A program made the translations under genes and the position numbers. 64,000 nt of DNA from the NCBI GenBank assembly GCA_965153355.1, contig OZ231127.1, positions 28,830,001-28,894,000 of the forward strand. Reading direction: 5' to 3'. This document shows positions 10,148-25,593 of this stretch, one piece after another (within the stretch, counting starts at the first letter, position 1; the number at the start of each line of letters is the position of its first letter). The notes under the pieces were generated by a model, which did no database searches, had not been told where the DNA came from, and was given only the letters and a program-made list of their open reading frames with translations. The stretch comes from Flaccisagitta enflata (Eukaryota; Chaetognatha; Sagittoidea; Aphragmophora).

Positions 10148-12674
10148 GTACTACAATTACCGCACGAAAACCTGCCGAAGATTCGAGTTTTTGGGCTGCG
10201 GGGCGAATTCCAACAATTTCCTGACGCAAGAAGAATGTCAAAGATCCTGCGGCGACTACGACGGAGACGCGGCTTCGACCATCGTCGACAATCCCGTCAA
10301 CGAGCGGCCCGTCGTCCAAATCGCCAACAACAACGAAGTCATCATCAAGCCGATGATGTCGACAGCCGACATTTGCCGATTGAGGCCCAATCAAGGGCTT
10401 TGCGAAGAGAGAGTCAAGCGTTGGTACTACGAGCCGGAACTGAGAAGATGTCTCGAGTTTATCTTCACCAATTGTCACGGTAATGGCAACAACTTTGCCA
10501 CGGAGAGCGATTGTCTGTCTACTTGCCGAGGGATCAGTCCGTTGCCCGAGCCGGGAGCCGTCGTGATCACGACGCCGATTCCAGTCCTAGAAGATGTCTG
10601 CGCTCTGAAAGAAGACACGGGACCTTGCATCAAATATCAACAAAGATATTTCTTCGACAGGGAGAGCAAGGATTGTAAGGCTTTTACGTTTGGCGGTTGT
10701 TATGGTAACGGCAACAATTTTGCCACACACGATGAATGCACCAAAGCTTGTAAAAAGCCGACGGATACTGAGAAACAATGCCGACTTCCGGCATCCCCGG
10801 GACCATGCAGAGCCGTTATCGATCATTATTTCTACGACTGGGCTCGTCAGAAATGCATCAAGTTTCAATATGGCGGATGCGGCGGAAACGCCAATCGTTT
10901 CGCGTCGGAAGTGGACTGCATGAAAGTTTGTTCCCCGGGAATGGAGAAAGAAGAATCAGGAGCGATGACAAAGACGCCATCCATTGGTGGTCCACCGCCG
11001 AAACCTTGCACTTATCGTCCCGACAAAGGCCCCTGCTACGGTCGACAGGAAAAATGGTATTTCGATCAATCCACGGGCCGTTGCGCCACTTTCTTTTACG
11101 GGGGTTGTCAAGGCAACAAAAACCGATTTTCTTCTCGTCACGAATGTGAGCGAGTTTGTCGGGTGGCGCCATCAATTATCGGCGCCGGCGGCGTTTGTTC
11201 TCTCCCCAAAGAATCGGGTCCTTGCAAAGAAGCTCAAGTCAAATGGTTTTGGGACGCGCAAGCCGGCGTGTGTAATCGATTCTACTACACGGGCTGTGGG
11301 GGCAATGAAAATCGATTTGACACGGAATCTCAATGTCAGCTGAGATGCGACAAATCCTCCATCGTCACCAAGACGCACGTTTGTCCTCTGCTCGTCGGCT
11401 GCGAGTTGAGATGCCGTTACGGCTTCAAGAAAGACGCTCGTGGATGCGAAACCTGCGCCTGCGAGAGACCTCCCAACAACGTCATCGTCCCGGAACCGAT
11501 CGATTACTTCGATTGCGAATCGACGAAATACGGTTGTTGTCACGACGGCAAAAGCGTCGCGCGAGGCGCCAATTTCGAAGGATGTCCCAAAGAAGAGACG
11601 GTCATCTTGACGTTTGGCCGCAGTCATCGGTCGTTTGAACGCGGAGATCGAGTGACCGTGGACTGCGTAGTGCGCGGGAATCCACCGCCGATGATCGATT
11701 GGTTCTACCAAAGAAGACCCATCATCGCCAACACGCCCGGATTCCGTCTCATCGCCAACGGATCGCTGGAGATCCAGTCTCTGGACACCCACAACGCCGG
11801 TTTGTACACTTGCCGCGCCTACAACGGAGTCGGATTCCCGCAAACCAGAACTTTCAACATTTCCATTCATCGAGCGACGGAAAATACGCTCCTGACTCGA
11901 TCCATCACCGTGGAGCAAGGAAGCAAATTGTCGCTGTCTTGCGAAACCGGCCGTGGAAGCAATCTTCAAAGTTATTGGCTGAAGAATGGCAGATCGATTG
12001 AGTTACCAACTGCCAGAGAAGATAGGCTACCGGTTCACGATGGAGCGTTGTACATCAAATCTGCCAATTTACGAGACGGAGGTGTGTACAAATGCATGGT
12101 GAGAGGCAGAAACGAAAACCGGCAAATCGTGGAATATTCCGTCACCGTTTTACCGGCGCCAACGGTGCAGATGGTCAATCACTCGAGGACTTTCGTCGTC
12201 GGATCAACCATTCGTCTCCGTTGCGTCGCTTCAAGCGCTCAAAAGCCCATTGTCTTCAAATGGTTCCGCGACGGCGGTGAAATCGCCGGAGGACGACCGA
12301 CTTCGCCGTCGAGAATCTCAGCTTCCAACGGCAGTTTGGAGATTCGCGAGTCGACGGAAGCCGACGCCGGAAGTTACGCGTGTGAAGCGAGAGCCGCCGG
12401 CGGATCCGTGGCCAGAGCGGAAACCACGCTGAGATTCCAACCCGCCGCAGTATTAACGACAGCGACGACGACGGCGGCGACCCCAACGCCGACACTTCTA
12501 CCTCAACACTGTCAAGATAACAATATTCTTGCCAATTGCAAGCTCATCGTCACCGCCAACATGTGCAAAAACAGATATTACAAACAATTCTGCTGTCAGT
12601 CTTGCTATAACGCCGGCCAAATCACGTTGAGTGAGATACGGAAAAGGAAAAGACGACGAGTTGTAAGATTGTGA
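10148..12674 (+). CDS. Ppn: Papilin-like matrix protein, terminal coding exon (Kunitz 7-12, antistasin-like, Ig x3, PLAC)
   Basis: The first base completes the split Trp codon and the exon runs to TGA at 12672-12674; the whole visible protein is 1,783 residues. Kunitz 7 ends at residue 976. Kunitz 8-12 lie at 1018-1068, 1093-1143, 1153-1203, 1229-1279 and 1292-1342, with P1 residues Glu, Ile, Arg, Tyr and Lys, so the array probably has mixed or partly no inhibitory activity. An antistasin-like module (about 1354-1380, CPLLVGCELRC...CETCAC) is followed by a tenth YGCC-DG repeat (1398-1421), three Ig domains (Cys pairs 1448/1497, 1540/1591 and 1634/1687), a Thr/Pro linker and a PLAC domain (about 1730-1761). 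A basic tail KRKRRRVVR ends the protein. This Kunitz-Ig-PLAC order is diagnostic of papilin/lacunin. No AATAAA was seen close downstream, so the mRNA end is undefined. Confidence 0.96.
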
Positions 12675-13785
12675 TGATCTTTTATTTCTTTTTTTTTTCT
12701 TTTTTTTTTTTGCCATTTGTTTTTTTTTTTTCTTTTAGAATAATTTTGCGTAAGCCTTTTGTCTGTCCATCTGTCCATCTTTCTCTCCTTAGTCGTCTGT
12801 TTGTTTGTCCGTCTATTACATACATGTTATTTCTTTTTCTACCTTGGCTATCCCTAATGTTTAACAATAACCCCAATCACACAATGAAACCAATCACGCA
12901 ATGATTCCTTTGAACGGATTTCGTTGGATTGTCGCTTAATTTTCCTTGACTTATAATGAGAACCATTGCGGAGTTAGCTCCACATCAGACTTGACTCCTT
13001 GTTGTAGCAAAAAAGTGATTTATAGCGCTATGGGACCTATGCCTGACAGGACCTATCATCAAAGAAAGGAATGCCAGCGGATTTCGTCAGAAGGGGAAAT
13101 TTGTTAATTCATTCAAAGGCGAGTTTAAAAAAAAAACTGGCGTGAAAATTGTTTTCGTAACGATATGTGCATAGATTTTTTTGGCAGCCATTTATCCGAC
13201 CTCAGTTGAACCGACCGAGATTATTGTTCTTTCTTTTTATTTTCCTATTGGCCTCAAATATTGGTCTTTGATAACGGACATAACAAAAAAAAACCTTTGG
13301 TCACTGTACAATTTTTCTGTCTCTCTCTCTCTCTCTTCTTGCGGAAAAAATACTGCCATATGCGGGGAAAACAGTGGGCCACTCTAGAAACATTGCGGAA
13401 CGATAATCTGGATTATCCCCCATTGAACTGTTAGCGTACTTCTTGGGTAGGCAAAGAGACGTAATCCAGTCGGCGAATTCGGTGTTTCTTTTTATCGATG
13501 GCTCCCCTGGAAGAAGGTGAGGTGAGGGTTTCGTTGTTTCAATACGGCGAAGGGTTTCCAACATTAAAGTTACAGTATTGCGTAGTATGATTTGGTACTT
13601 TAAAAACAGCAAATATATGTTTTCTTTAGTGGTTTTGACGAATGCTCCTGGCTTTACTGTATACAGTATCCGGTATCTACAACTTAAGAGAATGATTCCT
13701 AGTTTTTGTTGTTTTATTATTAATCCATGTTCTTAGTTTGTAGTGTTTTCAAAGTTCATATGCACTTGCCAAATGATCATAACCC
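12675..13785. other. Papilin 3' flank, no recognisable gene
   Basis: Begins with T/TTTC-rich sequence (about 12676-12735), probably 3' UTR. ATTAAA occurs at 13563 but is too far away to assign. A minus-strand frame at 13301-13612 (103 codons, partly low complexity) has no family I recognise. Confidence 0.4.
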
Positions 13786-13922
<137 letters not shown>

Positions 13923-14117
13923 TTTTTATAAAAGCAAATCAGTGGATTCCAATTTTATTCTGTGCAAAGTTAGAGCTAGTGTCCAATATTTTGGTTATCA
14001 AAACCGCCGGATATCGTAATTTTCTGTACGTGTTCTTCAAGATAGAGTATCAAAAGTCATTTTGAGGGACTATCCAATTTCCAGCTAGCAGGTAGGAGAC
14101 TGCCATTACCAAATTAG

Positions 14118-14318
14118 CCTCTTTTCCGCGCTTTACAGGTTATAACATTTTTTTTAGAGTATGACCTTTTGGACCTCTCCAAGCATTACGAGGGCGACGA
14201 AGTGGTAGCAGATATCTGTCGTGACTTCCATTCCATACGTTTCACCTATGATGATATCAATGTTTTTAGTCAAACTCATCCGATTGATAATCTTGTTTTA
14301 AATACGAAAGTGAGGGGT
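14118..14318 (+). CDS. Possible orphan exon or transposon-derived coding fragment
   Basis: An open frame without ATG, bounded by TAG at 14115 and TGA at 14319. The core, from Tyr at 14160 (YDLLDLSKHYEGDEVV...) to AAA at 14307, has varied, non-repetitive composition (DICRDFHSIRFTYDDINVF) unlike the surrounding simple repeats. It is bracketed by an acceptor-like TTTTTTTTAGAG (14150-14159) and a donor-like AAA|GTGAGG (14310). I do not recognise the family. It could be an exon of an unassembled gene or a piece of a transposon protein. Confidence 0.3.
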
Positions 14319-14563
14319 TGATAGATGAAAGCTAGACTCAGTTTGCCCATTTCAATGAGGGGGGATTTACTATTTTACTTTTTAGGCCATAGTAAATTGT
14401 TTAAACAGCACTGCTTTCGCTGCATCAATCACACAACGGTCAACGCCTCTCAGCCTAGTTAAATTAAACAGTTCATCAGTGCGATTGAAAAAGAATTCAT
14501 GCTTAACCCGTTCTAACGAGACAAGTTTCCCGCCTTTTTCCATTTCCATGTTCAACGGAATTG

Positions 14564-14865
<302 letters not shown>

Positions 14866-15512
14866 GAAGGTGTGGGGGGGGGAAGAAGCTGCACTCGGTA
14901 TTGTCAATCAGGAAAAAAAAGAGAGACTCTGACTATCAGAGGAAATATTTTTGGATCGATCGGAATTTCAGAAAGACTGCGGAAATTAATTGAATGGATG
15001 GCGATGGGGGGGGGGGTGGTGTTAGAGCAGGAAGATGAAGAGGAGAAGAGAGTCTCTTTGGAATTTAAGAGGAAACGCGTGGCAGATCCAAAAATCAATG
15101 ACTTCTTTTATACCCGCATATGGAATCAAAATTGGAAATTCGTCAAGAGGTTCAAGGGGTTCCGAAAAACGATGTAATCATGAAGAGGGTGGGTTAAGGG
15201 TAAGGGGTGAATGGATGGAAAGAACGGGGATCTATAGGAGAGAGGAAGCAGTGTAATCCGGTTCGGAGAATGAAGCTTTTGATTTTCTCTTTGAATCGGA
15301 GGTTTCTCGTTAAATGGGCGACATCGTAAAGGATATATCCGCAGCCGCGCAGATCCTGCAATTGCAATAGAGAATTGTGTCGGCTATACAGTGATTGGAA
15401 CGCAAAGCAATAGAGCAAAAGGGGAGGGGGGTGACAAGGGTTTGATCAATGATCGTCGGCAAAAAGAGCAGAATCTGAAGGCATGATGAACAGGTCGCCC
15501 AAGGGCAATATG

Positions 15513-16101
15513 TGTTCAGCGATACCCGTTGCCCTGCTTTGAGTGATTGTGAATTGGAGTGAGGGGAAGCAGGGCAGCGGCCCCAAAGGGGACGAAGTTT
15601 TGTAGAACACAGGGGGACTTTCGTTCGTTCTTTGGCTTACTGAAGACCTTCAAGAGCCTAAACTGAGGTCTAAGAAGGCTGATGTAAGGCCTCAGAATGC
15701 GAATCGGAAGCTTGAGAGAGCTGATTTGATACTCGAGAGATCTGGATTAAAGCTTGAAAGGTCAGAGGATTGATTTGAAGCCTGCAAGCCATAAATTGAG
15801 GCTTAGATAGCTGATTTGAGGCCTGAGAGGCCTAATTTGAGGCCTGAGAGGCCTAATTTGAGGCCTGAGAGGCCTAATTTGAGGCCTGAGAGGCATAATT
15901 TGAGGCCAGGTTTGAGGCCTGAGAGGTTGGATTTGAGGCCTGAGAGGCTGGATTTGAGGCCTGAGAGGCCAGATTTGAGGTCACAGAGGCCAGTTTTGAG
16001 GCCTGAAGGGCCTGGTGAGGGGGGGCGGACGAACAAACAGACGAACAAACGAAAGTCCCCCTGTGTTCTACAGGACTTCGTCCCCTTCGGGGCCGCTGCC
16101 C
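15513..16101. mobile_element. Family A foldback element, copy A1
   Basis: The inverted termini are about 60 bp (15572-15632 and 16040-16101): GGGCAGCGGCCCC-AAAGGGGACGAAG, then TGTAGAACACAGGGGGAC, mirrored at the right end as CTGTGTTCTACAGGACTTCG...GGGGCCGCTGCCC. Inside are about 12-20 tandem units of 20-21 bp (TTTGAGGCCTGAGAGGCC-type) at 15640-16010. The left end extends to about 15513 with a CAGCGATACCCGTTGCCCTGCTT motif also seen beside copies A2-A4. No protein is encoded. Confidence 0.8.
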
Positions 16102-16427
16102 AAAAGGCACAGTTGTTTTGATGGCGGTCAGATGGAAGCATGAAGCATCTTTCGTCTTTGCACGTAATGAAATTAGGTTGACAAAATATTGGACATTTGA
16201 CACGCGGAATTGCGAAGGGCACGCGAATAGTATGAAGATCTCGGAATGCAAATTTATATGTTTTAAAGATATGTAGCAACGAATGCAATTTGACCTTAGG
16301 CACGGCACGCGCGACGACATCTTCAAAACGCGAGCGCATGCCACGGCCAACGGCATTGACTTATCGGCACCATCGAAAATGCTCTTCAAGGAGACTGGTT
16401 GGGGATGATCAATTGCTTGATGTTTAC

Positions 16428-16755
<328 letters not shown>

Positions 16756-17160
16756 CGTCGTTGTTGTTGTTGTTGTTACGGTGGGCTCATGCGCATTCCA
16801 ATTAAATGACTTTCTTTTCCTGCCTCAAGGCTTCCCCCTTCCCCCTCCCCCTGCAGAATATCAGATTCATGCGTGTGCTGTGTATGCTTATGAAATTATG
16901 CCATGAATCATCTGAGACCACTGGCACGCTTGTTGTTTTTTACTATATAGCATGTGCACATCTTATTTTACATTGATCCAGATGCTATTCTAATCAGACA
17001 TTTGTTCTCGACAATTGCAAACGTGGCAGGCGACTCGATCTTCATCAAAGAGTTCTTGACCGTTATTTTGAAATTGGTTTCGCGTGCGCCAAAAAGAGTT
17101 GCCTCCTTGCACTGCCTTGCAACAGACTCTTCATTTTTCGTATGTTTTATTTTCTCTTTG

Positions 17161-17690
<530 letters not shown>

Positions 17691-17849
17691 CCTACGTCCA
17701 TCTACTACCCCCTCTCCCCCATGCTTGAGTCAATAAAACTTTCCTCTCTTTTTTCCTGCCTGTCTCTCTCTTCCTCTTATATCAGTGACGGTCTTTCAGT
17801 CATCTCGGAAACAGGTGGCCCCCTTCTTTCAAAATACCCTTCTTTGAAA

Positions 17850-18024
17850 AACAAGGCCGGATACACGGCCAATACCAGTCGCGGACGGGTGGGCAGGGGC
17901 GGAAATGCGTGTTTTCCCACTTTTCGACTCGAGCGTGACGGACCGACGGACCGACCAACCGACCAACCAACCGACGGACGGACGGACAAAGCCTCTTATA
18001 GAGTCGCTAGTCCGCGACTAAAAA
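17850..18024 (+). mobile_element. Family B hairpin-ended element, copy B1
   Basis: The left end AACAAGGCCGG... holds a small hairpin (GGCCG-GATACA-CGGCC). It is followed by the shared GCGGACGGGTGGGCAGGGGC block, a GGACCGA/CCAAC tetranucleotide-like core, GACAAAGCCTCTTATAG, and a terminal hairpin AGTCGC-TAGTCC-GCGACT followed by AAAAAG. It is nearly identical to the inverted copy at 19354-19520, 1.3 kb away. No coding capacity. Confidence 0.8.
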
Positions 18025-18211
18025 GAATGAAGGAAAATTTGATAAATTTTCAGGCTGTTGATAGCAGTGATCATATTATGTAAATTTCATTAAGATAGTT
18101 TACATCCAACTCGCTTTTGTTGCGCGAATTTGTCGTTGCTCAGTTGTTTTTCGTTGTTTTCGTGTCCTTTTCATCAGCGCGCTAAATGTCAAAATCAAGG
18201 CGGCATGCCGC

Positions 18212-18355
18212 AATGAATGAATGAATGAATGAATGAATGAATGAATGAATGAATGAATGAATGAAAGAAAGAAAGAAAGAAAGAAAGAAAGAATGAATGA
18301 ATAGCTGAATTTATGAATGAATGAATGAATGAATGAATGAATAAATGAATGAATG
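18212..18355. repeat. (GAAT)n/(GAAA)n array
   Basis: GAAT units, a short GAAA block at about 18263-18292, then GAAT/AAAT units. Confidence 0.95.
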
Positions 18356-18599
18356 TGCGTTTGAATGAATGCCGAGGGCAATTTCGCGGAAGGCGCACGT
18401 GCGTCCAGCGAAAAAAAGACGAACAGACAAACGGACGTGAATTGTGCTACAGATTGCTTATGATCAAATCAAGGTTAGCATGAACGTGTCCTTCACTGAT
18501 GCCTATACATTTAAAATGTGTTTCGTTTTGAAGAGAACGTAACAATCAATCGATGGGATTTGTGCATTATTATCATGAATCAGTTTTTCTCTTCCTATC

Positions 18600-19001
<402 letters not shown>

Positions 19002-19353
19002 CTATTTTTAAAATTCCATTCTCTCTGTGTCAAGGCAAACGTTCGTTGACTTTTTGTCCTAAGGTCAATACTGCCTGTGGAGCGTGATCAGCTTGATCTG
19101 CTTGTCTCGTTTTTAAATCCTTTTTACAAAAAAAAAAAAAAAAAAAAAAAAGGTTTAAAATATTTTTAATGCGGGTTTGACTTACGCGTTTAAAAAGGAA
19201 TTGTGTGTGTGGGTTAGTGTGTATGCACTGTGCAGGAAAAGCCTCAGCCACAAAGATGTGACATTGATTCTCGCACTGACTCGTGAGGTTTCTTCTGTAT
19301 TTTTTGCTATTTTGTCTTAGATTCTTTGTCCTGGTCGAAAGTCTGTCGCTTTC

Positions 19354-19520
19354 TTTTTAGTCGCGGACTAGCGACTCTATAAGAGGCTTTGTCCGTCCGT
19401 CCGTCCGTTGGTCGGTCGGTCGGTCGGTCCGTCACGCTCGAGTCGAAAAGCGGGAAAACACGCATTTCCGCCCCTGCCCACCCGTCCGCGACTGGTATTG
19501 GCCGTGTATCCGGCCTTGTT
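19354..19520 (-). mobile_element. Family B element, copy B2 (inverted relative to B1)
   Basis: Reverse orientation of B1: TTTTTAGTCGC-GGACTA-GCGACT hairpin, CTCTATAAGAGGCTTTGTC, CCGT/CGGT repeats, then CCCCTGCCCACCCGTCCGCG and the end hairpin CGGCCTTGTT. With B1 it forms a long inverted repeat around about 1.3 kb. Confidence 0.8.
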
Positions 19521-19884
19521 CTCTGTGTCTTTTTCCTCATTCTTTTTCCTTTATCTCTGTTTCTTTCTCTGTCTCTGTCTCTGTCTTTCTTTCTCTCTCT
19601 GTCTGTCTCTGTCTGTCTCTGTCTCTTTTTTTTTCTTTTTGCAATTTTGTTGGTTTCTGTCTGACTATATGCCACTTTGGGGTCCAATCTTCTTCAACAA
19701 TCAAATATAAAGATGACGAATCGACGTTATGTCGTTCACATTATCATCCTTCCTTATCGTCATCGTCATCGACATCGTCATCGTCGTCGTCAGCATCTTC
19801 GTCGCCGTCGTCGTCACCGTCATACTCATCGTCATTGCTGTCCTCGTTTCCGTCATCATCGTTTCCGACGGTGTCGTCTCAATT

Positions 19885-19889
19885 GTGGA

Positions 19890-19933
<44 letters not shown>

Positions 19934-19957
19934 TTGTTTTTGTTTTTGTTTTTGTTT

Positions 19958-20041
<84 letters not shown>
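19885..20041. repeat. (GTT)n with a (TTTTTG)n interruption
   Basis: GTT runs flank TTTTTG units at about 19930-19962. A GTC/ATC-rich degenerate trinucleotide stretch precedes it (19755-19885). Confidence 0.95.
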
Positions 20042-20042
<1 letters not shown>

Positions 20043-20696
20043 GGTTGTTGTTGTTTCTGTTGTTGAAAAACGTTGCTCCTTTGCACTCAGCTTTATTTCA
20101 TTTCAAATGCGACCAAGCAAGGGTCTGTAGCTCAGCTTGATTAGGAGTAACACACCTCCAAAGCAGATGCTTATAAAATTTAATTTTCTATTCTATTTTT
20201 TTTTTTTTTTTTTTTTTTGGGCAAGATTGCCCACCTTCCTTTTTTCTACCTTTCTAGCCTCTTTTCTTATCTTCAATCTCTTCAATTTTGGAAGACTATC
20301 GAGTGTAGAAAAGAGAAAGAGTGAAATAGAACGAAAGACAGATAGACAGCAAGATAGATAGGCGGACAGTGACGCTAAAACAATGGATGGAGGTAGCTTT
20401 TATCTCTTCCAATTTTTTTGTGATCTTATCTTTTTTGCCTTTCGCGATACTCAAGAGTAAAAGAACATTTAAAAAAAAAAAGTAGATCCTCCCGAATCCA
20501 ATCCTTAGTCCCTCGGGGCATTCCATCCATTCGATTTGTGTAGCCTTTTTCTGTCCACCAATGCACTTCTTCGTGAGATTGTCTCCGCTGGTTTAGTGGT
20601 TTGTCCGTTTGTATGTCCTTTCGTCCGTCCATCCGACTGTCTCGCTTTCGTTAGATTTTGAAAACATCAACCGGGAGTCCATTGTTGTTTGCGCAG

Positions 20697-21662
20697 CTAC
20701 ACTACCATGGGAGCAAAGATCTATGCTAGTTAAACGTTGCTCTATTGCTTGAATATGTTAGCTTCTCTCATTTTTCAACTTGTGAATTGACTTCATCAGG
20801 ACTTCATTTTTCATACTTCTAACCTAGCCCATCAGATCGGGCAAAAAATTTTATTCAATTTGGAAAAAAAAATCAGCTCAATTGAACTATTTTTACAGGT
20901 TTTACAATTATTTTTCAAGAACAATAGTTATGTAAATTAGTATTTGGGCAAAACTTAAAAAAGGCATAAAACCTGTAAAAATGGTCCGATTAAGCTGATC
21001 TTTTTATCTAGATTATATAGAATTTTCTGCTCGACCTGATGAGCTAGGTTAGAACATTGAAAAATGAAGTTCTGATGAAGTCAAGTCACAAGTTGAAGAA
21101 TGTGAAAAGCCAATATATTCAAGCAACAGATCAACCTTTAATTAGCATAGATCTCAATTTATTTATACATCTAATGAAATTAAGATACCTAAAATCTATC
21201 CTCCTGTCTACAGATCAGAGCTTTTTTGAACGAGAGGCCCCCACTTTCAGGAAAGCTAACTGTAGCAGACCCCCTACAGCCCAGTAGGTTGAAGCTAGGG
21301 GTATGATTGAGGTATCATTTGAAAGCTTATGAGAATACAAATGGCGCCATCAGAGGGTTTTTTTAATTTTTTTTCCTAGCTCAAGTTATAGCTCTTCAAA
21401 GTATCAAATTTAGCTTTTTTTAAACAACCCCAAAAAAGTCAATTTTTACACCTTTAAAGTGCTGTAACTTTAGTCAGGGCTAAAAACTAAAAAAACGCTC
21501 TGATGGCGCCATTTGTATTCTCATAAGCTTTCAAATGATACCTCAATCATACCCCTAGCTTCAACATACTGGGCTGTAGGGGGTCTGCTACAGTTTTCAA
21601 GGGGGCCTCGCGTTCAATTACGCTCTGACCTGTAGATCGTCTTTGCTCCCATCGTACTATAC
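20697..21662. mobile_element. Composite of nested inverted repeats
   Basis: Inner pair 1 has arms at about 20745-20911 and 20959-21126 (shared words CAACTTGTGA, TGACTTCATCAG, TCAGCTCAATTGA/TTACAGGTTTTA). Inner pair 2 has highly similar arms of about 145 bp at 21206-21355 and 21498-21636, spaced by 142 bp (GTAGCAGACCCCCTACAGCC, ATGGCGCCATCAGAG). An outer match, ATGGGAGCAAAGA, at 20707 and as reverse complement at 21640, encloses both. No protein is encoded. A relative of pair 1 occurs at 28990-29260. Confidence 0.7.
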
Positions 21663-21717
21663 CTAAGCGCGCTTTTTGGGCAACGTTTTCAAGGAGGAGT
21701 CGCACTTGCTCATTCAC

Positions 21718-21812
21718 TCTCATTCATTCATTCATTCATTCATTCATTCATTCATTCATTCATTCATTCATTCATTCATTCATTCATTCATTCATTCATT
21801 CATTCATTCTTT
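21718..21812. repeat. (ATTC)n
   Basis: About 90 bp of nearly pure ATTC units. Confidence 0.96.
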
Positions 21813-22962
<1,150 letters not shown>

Positions 22963-23344
22963 AGGAACAGACAGATGAAGAAAGACATTTGTAACGATAT
23001 AGAGTCAAAATTCAAAAACAAAGCCGCAAGAATTGGGGGTGATCTAGTTCTATCCCCTAAATAGAGCAGCAATTGTGTTGTGCACGATGATATAGGCTGG
23101 CAGTAGATCGACGCAGCGCGCAGTCTGTGTTAAGTTAAAGTACAGGTGGCAGGTTTCAATGAAGTAAAATGTAATCAAATAAAATAGGGTTTATTGATTT
23201 ATTGAGTGAGTTTTTAAGGAAAGGAATAGTTGCAAAAAAGCGGAAGCTAATGCCACTAAATTAGTATATATGTGGTAATGAGATAGTGATATAAGGATCT
23301 ATGACCTAGTTTGGGTTCATGAAGAATCCTGGGGAATTAATTCC

Positions 23345-23540
23345 TGAATTGGCTCAAGGCTGGGATTGGGGCCTCAAGTTTGATCCTCAAAGCTGTAATT
23401 TTGAGCCTCAAAGCTTGGATAAGGTCTCAATGTCTTAGGAGGGGGGGGGGGTAGAGAGAAGCATGGAAGTGAAAAAGCAGGATGATGAATTTCTCCATAT
23501 GTCAAAGCATAGTTCATCAGACCATTCGGGGCCGCTGCCC
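23345..23540. mobile_element. Family A element, partial copy A5
   Basis: Degenerate core units (CTCAAGGCTGGGATTGGGGC) lead to a right end CATTCGGGGCCGCTGCCC. The left terminus is not visible. Confidence 0.55.
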
Positions 23541-23701
23541 AGATAGCGCCTAAACTTTCATAGTTTTGCGACTATCTTCATCTGGTGCAAAATGGAGTGG
23601 GGGGCGGGGGTTGAAGACAGTGATATGGAAGGGAATTTTTGGGGAGAGGGGAAGGAAAGGGGGCAATGAACAGTGATATGGAAGGCTATAATTTTTTTAT
23701 T

Positions 23702-23732
23702 GGGGGGGATGGGGGGATATGGGGGAGTGGGG
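23702..23732 (+). other. G-quadruplex motif
   Basis: Four G-runs of 7, 6, 5 and 4 bases are separated by loops AT, ATAT and AGT. The surrounding 150 bp is also G-rich (GGGGAGAGGGG at about 23640). Confidence 0.8.
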
Positions 23733-24107
23733 AGGAGGCAATGATTAAAATGAATGATTGCGTCATCACGCTCGTTTTTGTCCCAACGCCCGCGGGTTTC
23801 TAGTTCGATTCCTTCCGAATCCGATAATTTTGGGGGGTGAAATGAGCTCATGGTCGAGAATTCTCTATGGTCGCCTCACTGTGGGGGGATTGCTTAGGAT
23901 TTCAACTTGTTGTTGTTGTCGTTGTCGTCTTTGCCGTTGTCGCTAAATTCGTTGTTGTCGTTCTTTTAGTTACGGTCTTCCCCCCCCCCCCTCCTCTTAA
24001 TTTCTTTGCTTTTCTCTGCGCGTCAAAGTTTGTTGGAATTGCCGCGAAATTGAGTCAAATAGCGATGGATGAAACATGATTAATGACATGGCATTTCTGC
24101 CATTTTC

Positions 24108-24295
<188 letters not shown>

Positions 24296-24845
24296 TCATT
24301 TCCATTTGACCACGACGATGACGACGCGATTTCAAAAAATTCCTTCATGGTTTCACTCTTTGAGTTTAGGTCAACTCTCTTTGCTTCTATTCATGCGCGA
24401 TGGTTTCGTTTCGAAGTTTACGCGTTTATGCAAACTATGATGACGATGATGCACGACTACTGTCAACATTTCATTCGTTTGACCAACAGAAGAAGAAGGA
24501 AGAGAGAAGAAAAGCAGAGTCAAAGAGACAAAGAGAGAAAGGGATGATTCATTGCGTTTTTCGTCCAGCCCCATGACAGCTCTCTACGTCTAACCCAATA
24601 AACTCTTCCGTCCAAAAGTTCTGACCTTCTGTTCCATCAATTTCAAATCCTTCTCTTTCTCTGTGTCTCTCTCACTCCTTTTTATGCACAATTCGGATGG
24701 GGCAAGAGAGAGGAAGAGGGGAGAGAGAGAGAGAGAAAATGCCTGTACGCGTCAATTTCTTTCTTCTTCTTTTTTTTGAGGGTTGAAAAGCTCAATTCTG
24801 ATTTTCATTTTTTTAGTTGCAATTTTTTGGGGAGCAGAAGGACGG

Positions 24846-25253
<408 letters not shown>

Positions 25254-25593
25254 GCTCAAAAAGCCGGCGTTTTTTTTTTCAGTGGCGCATTCGCAAGATA
25301 CAAAGTTCTAGATCTTTAGAAAAGATTAGTCTGATGCAAATAACTCCATTCAGGTCCGTTTTTCTCCCTGAGCCTTCGTATTGAGTTCCATTCAGTTTTC
25401 TATGGATTCGCCGTTGTTGATTTTTTTTTCCGGCCGTCGTGCTGCACACTTTGGGTTGAAGAGGACAAAACCTGTTGATTGAAGCTTAGGGTTATTTCAT
25501 ACTACGTAATGAAATATAATCCATCTTTGCTGTTAATCCACTACCTCAAATTCCTTAATTGTACATTTGCATCAAAGCAACCGGTCGGACGCT

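Noticed and set aside
12660-12674. GTAAGA at 12663 as a splice donor that would remove the papilin stop codon
   Set aside because: The PLAC domain is already complete and papilins end shortly after it; the in-frame TGA nine bases downstream is the simpler end.
13563-13568. ATTAAA as the papilin polyadenylation signal
   Set aside because: Nearly 900 bp from the stop with no supporting downstream element; not assignable.
14367-14560. Protein-like frames on both strands next to (CT)n, one weakly resembling a reverse-transcriptase tail (SFPPFSISMFNGI)
   Set aside because: The two strands give equally plausible readings and the match lacks the WN-x-LP core, so no call is justified.
15640-16010. 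Regularly spaced 20-21 bp units resembling a CRISPR array
   Set aside because: Units are contiguous and degenerate with no unique spacers, and they lie inside a foldback element in an animal genome.
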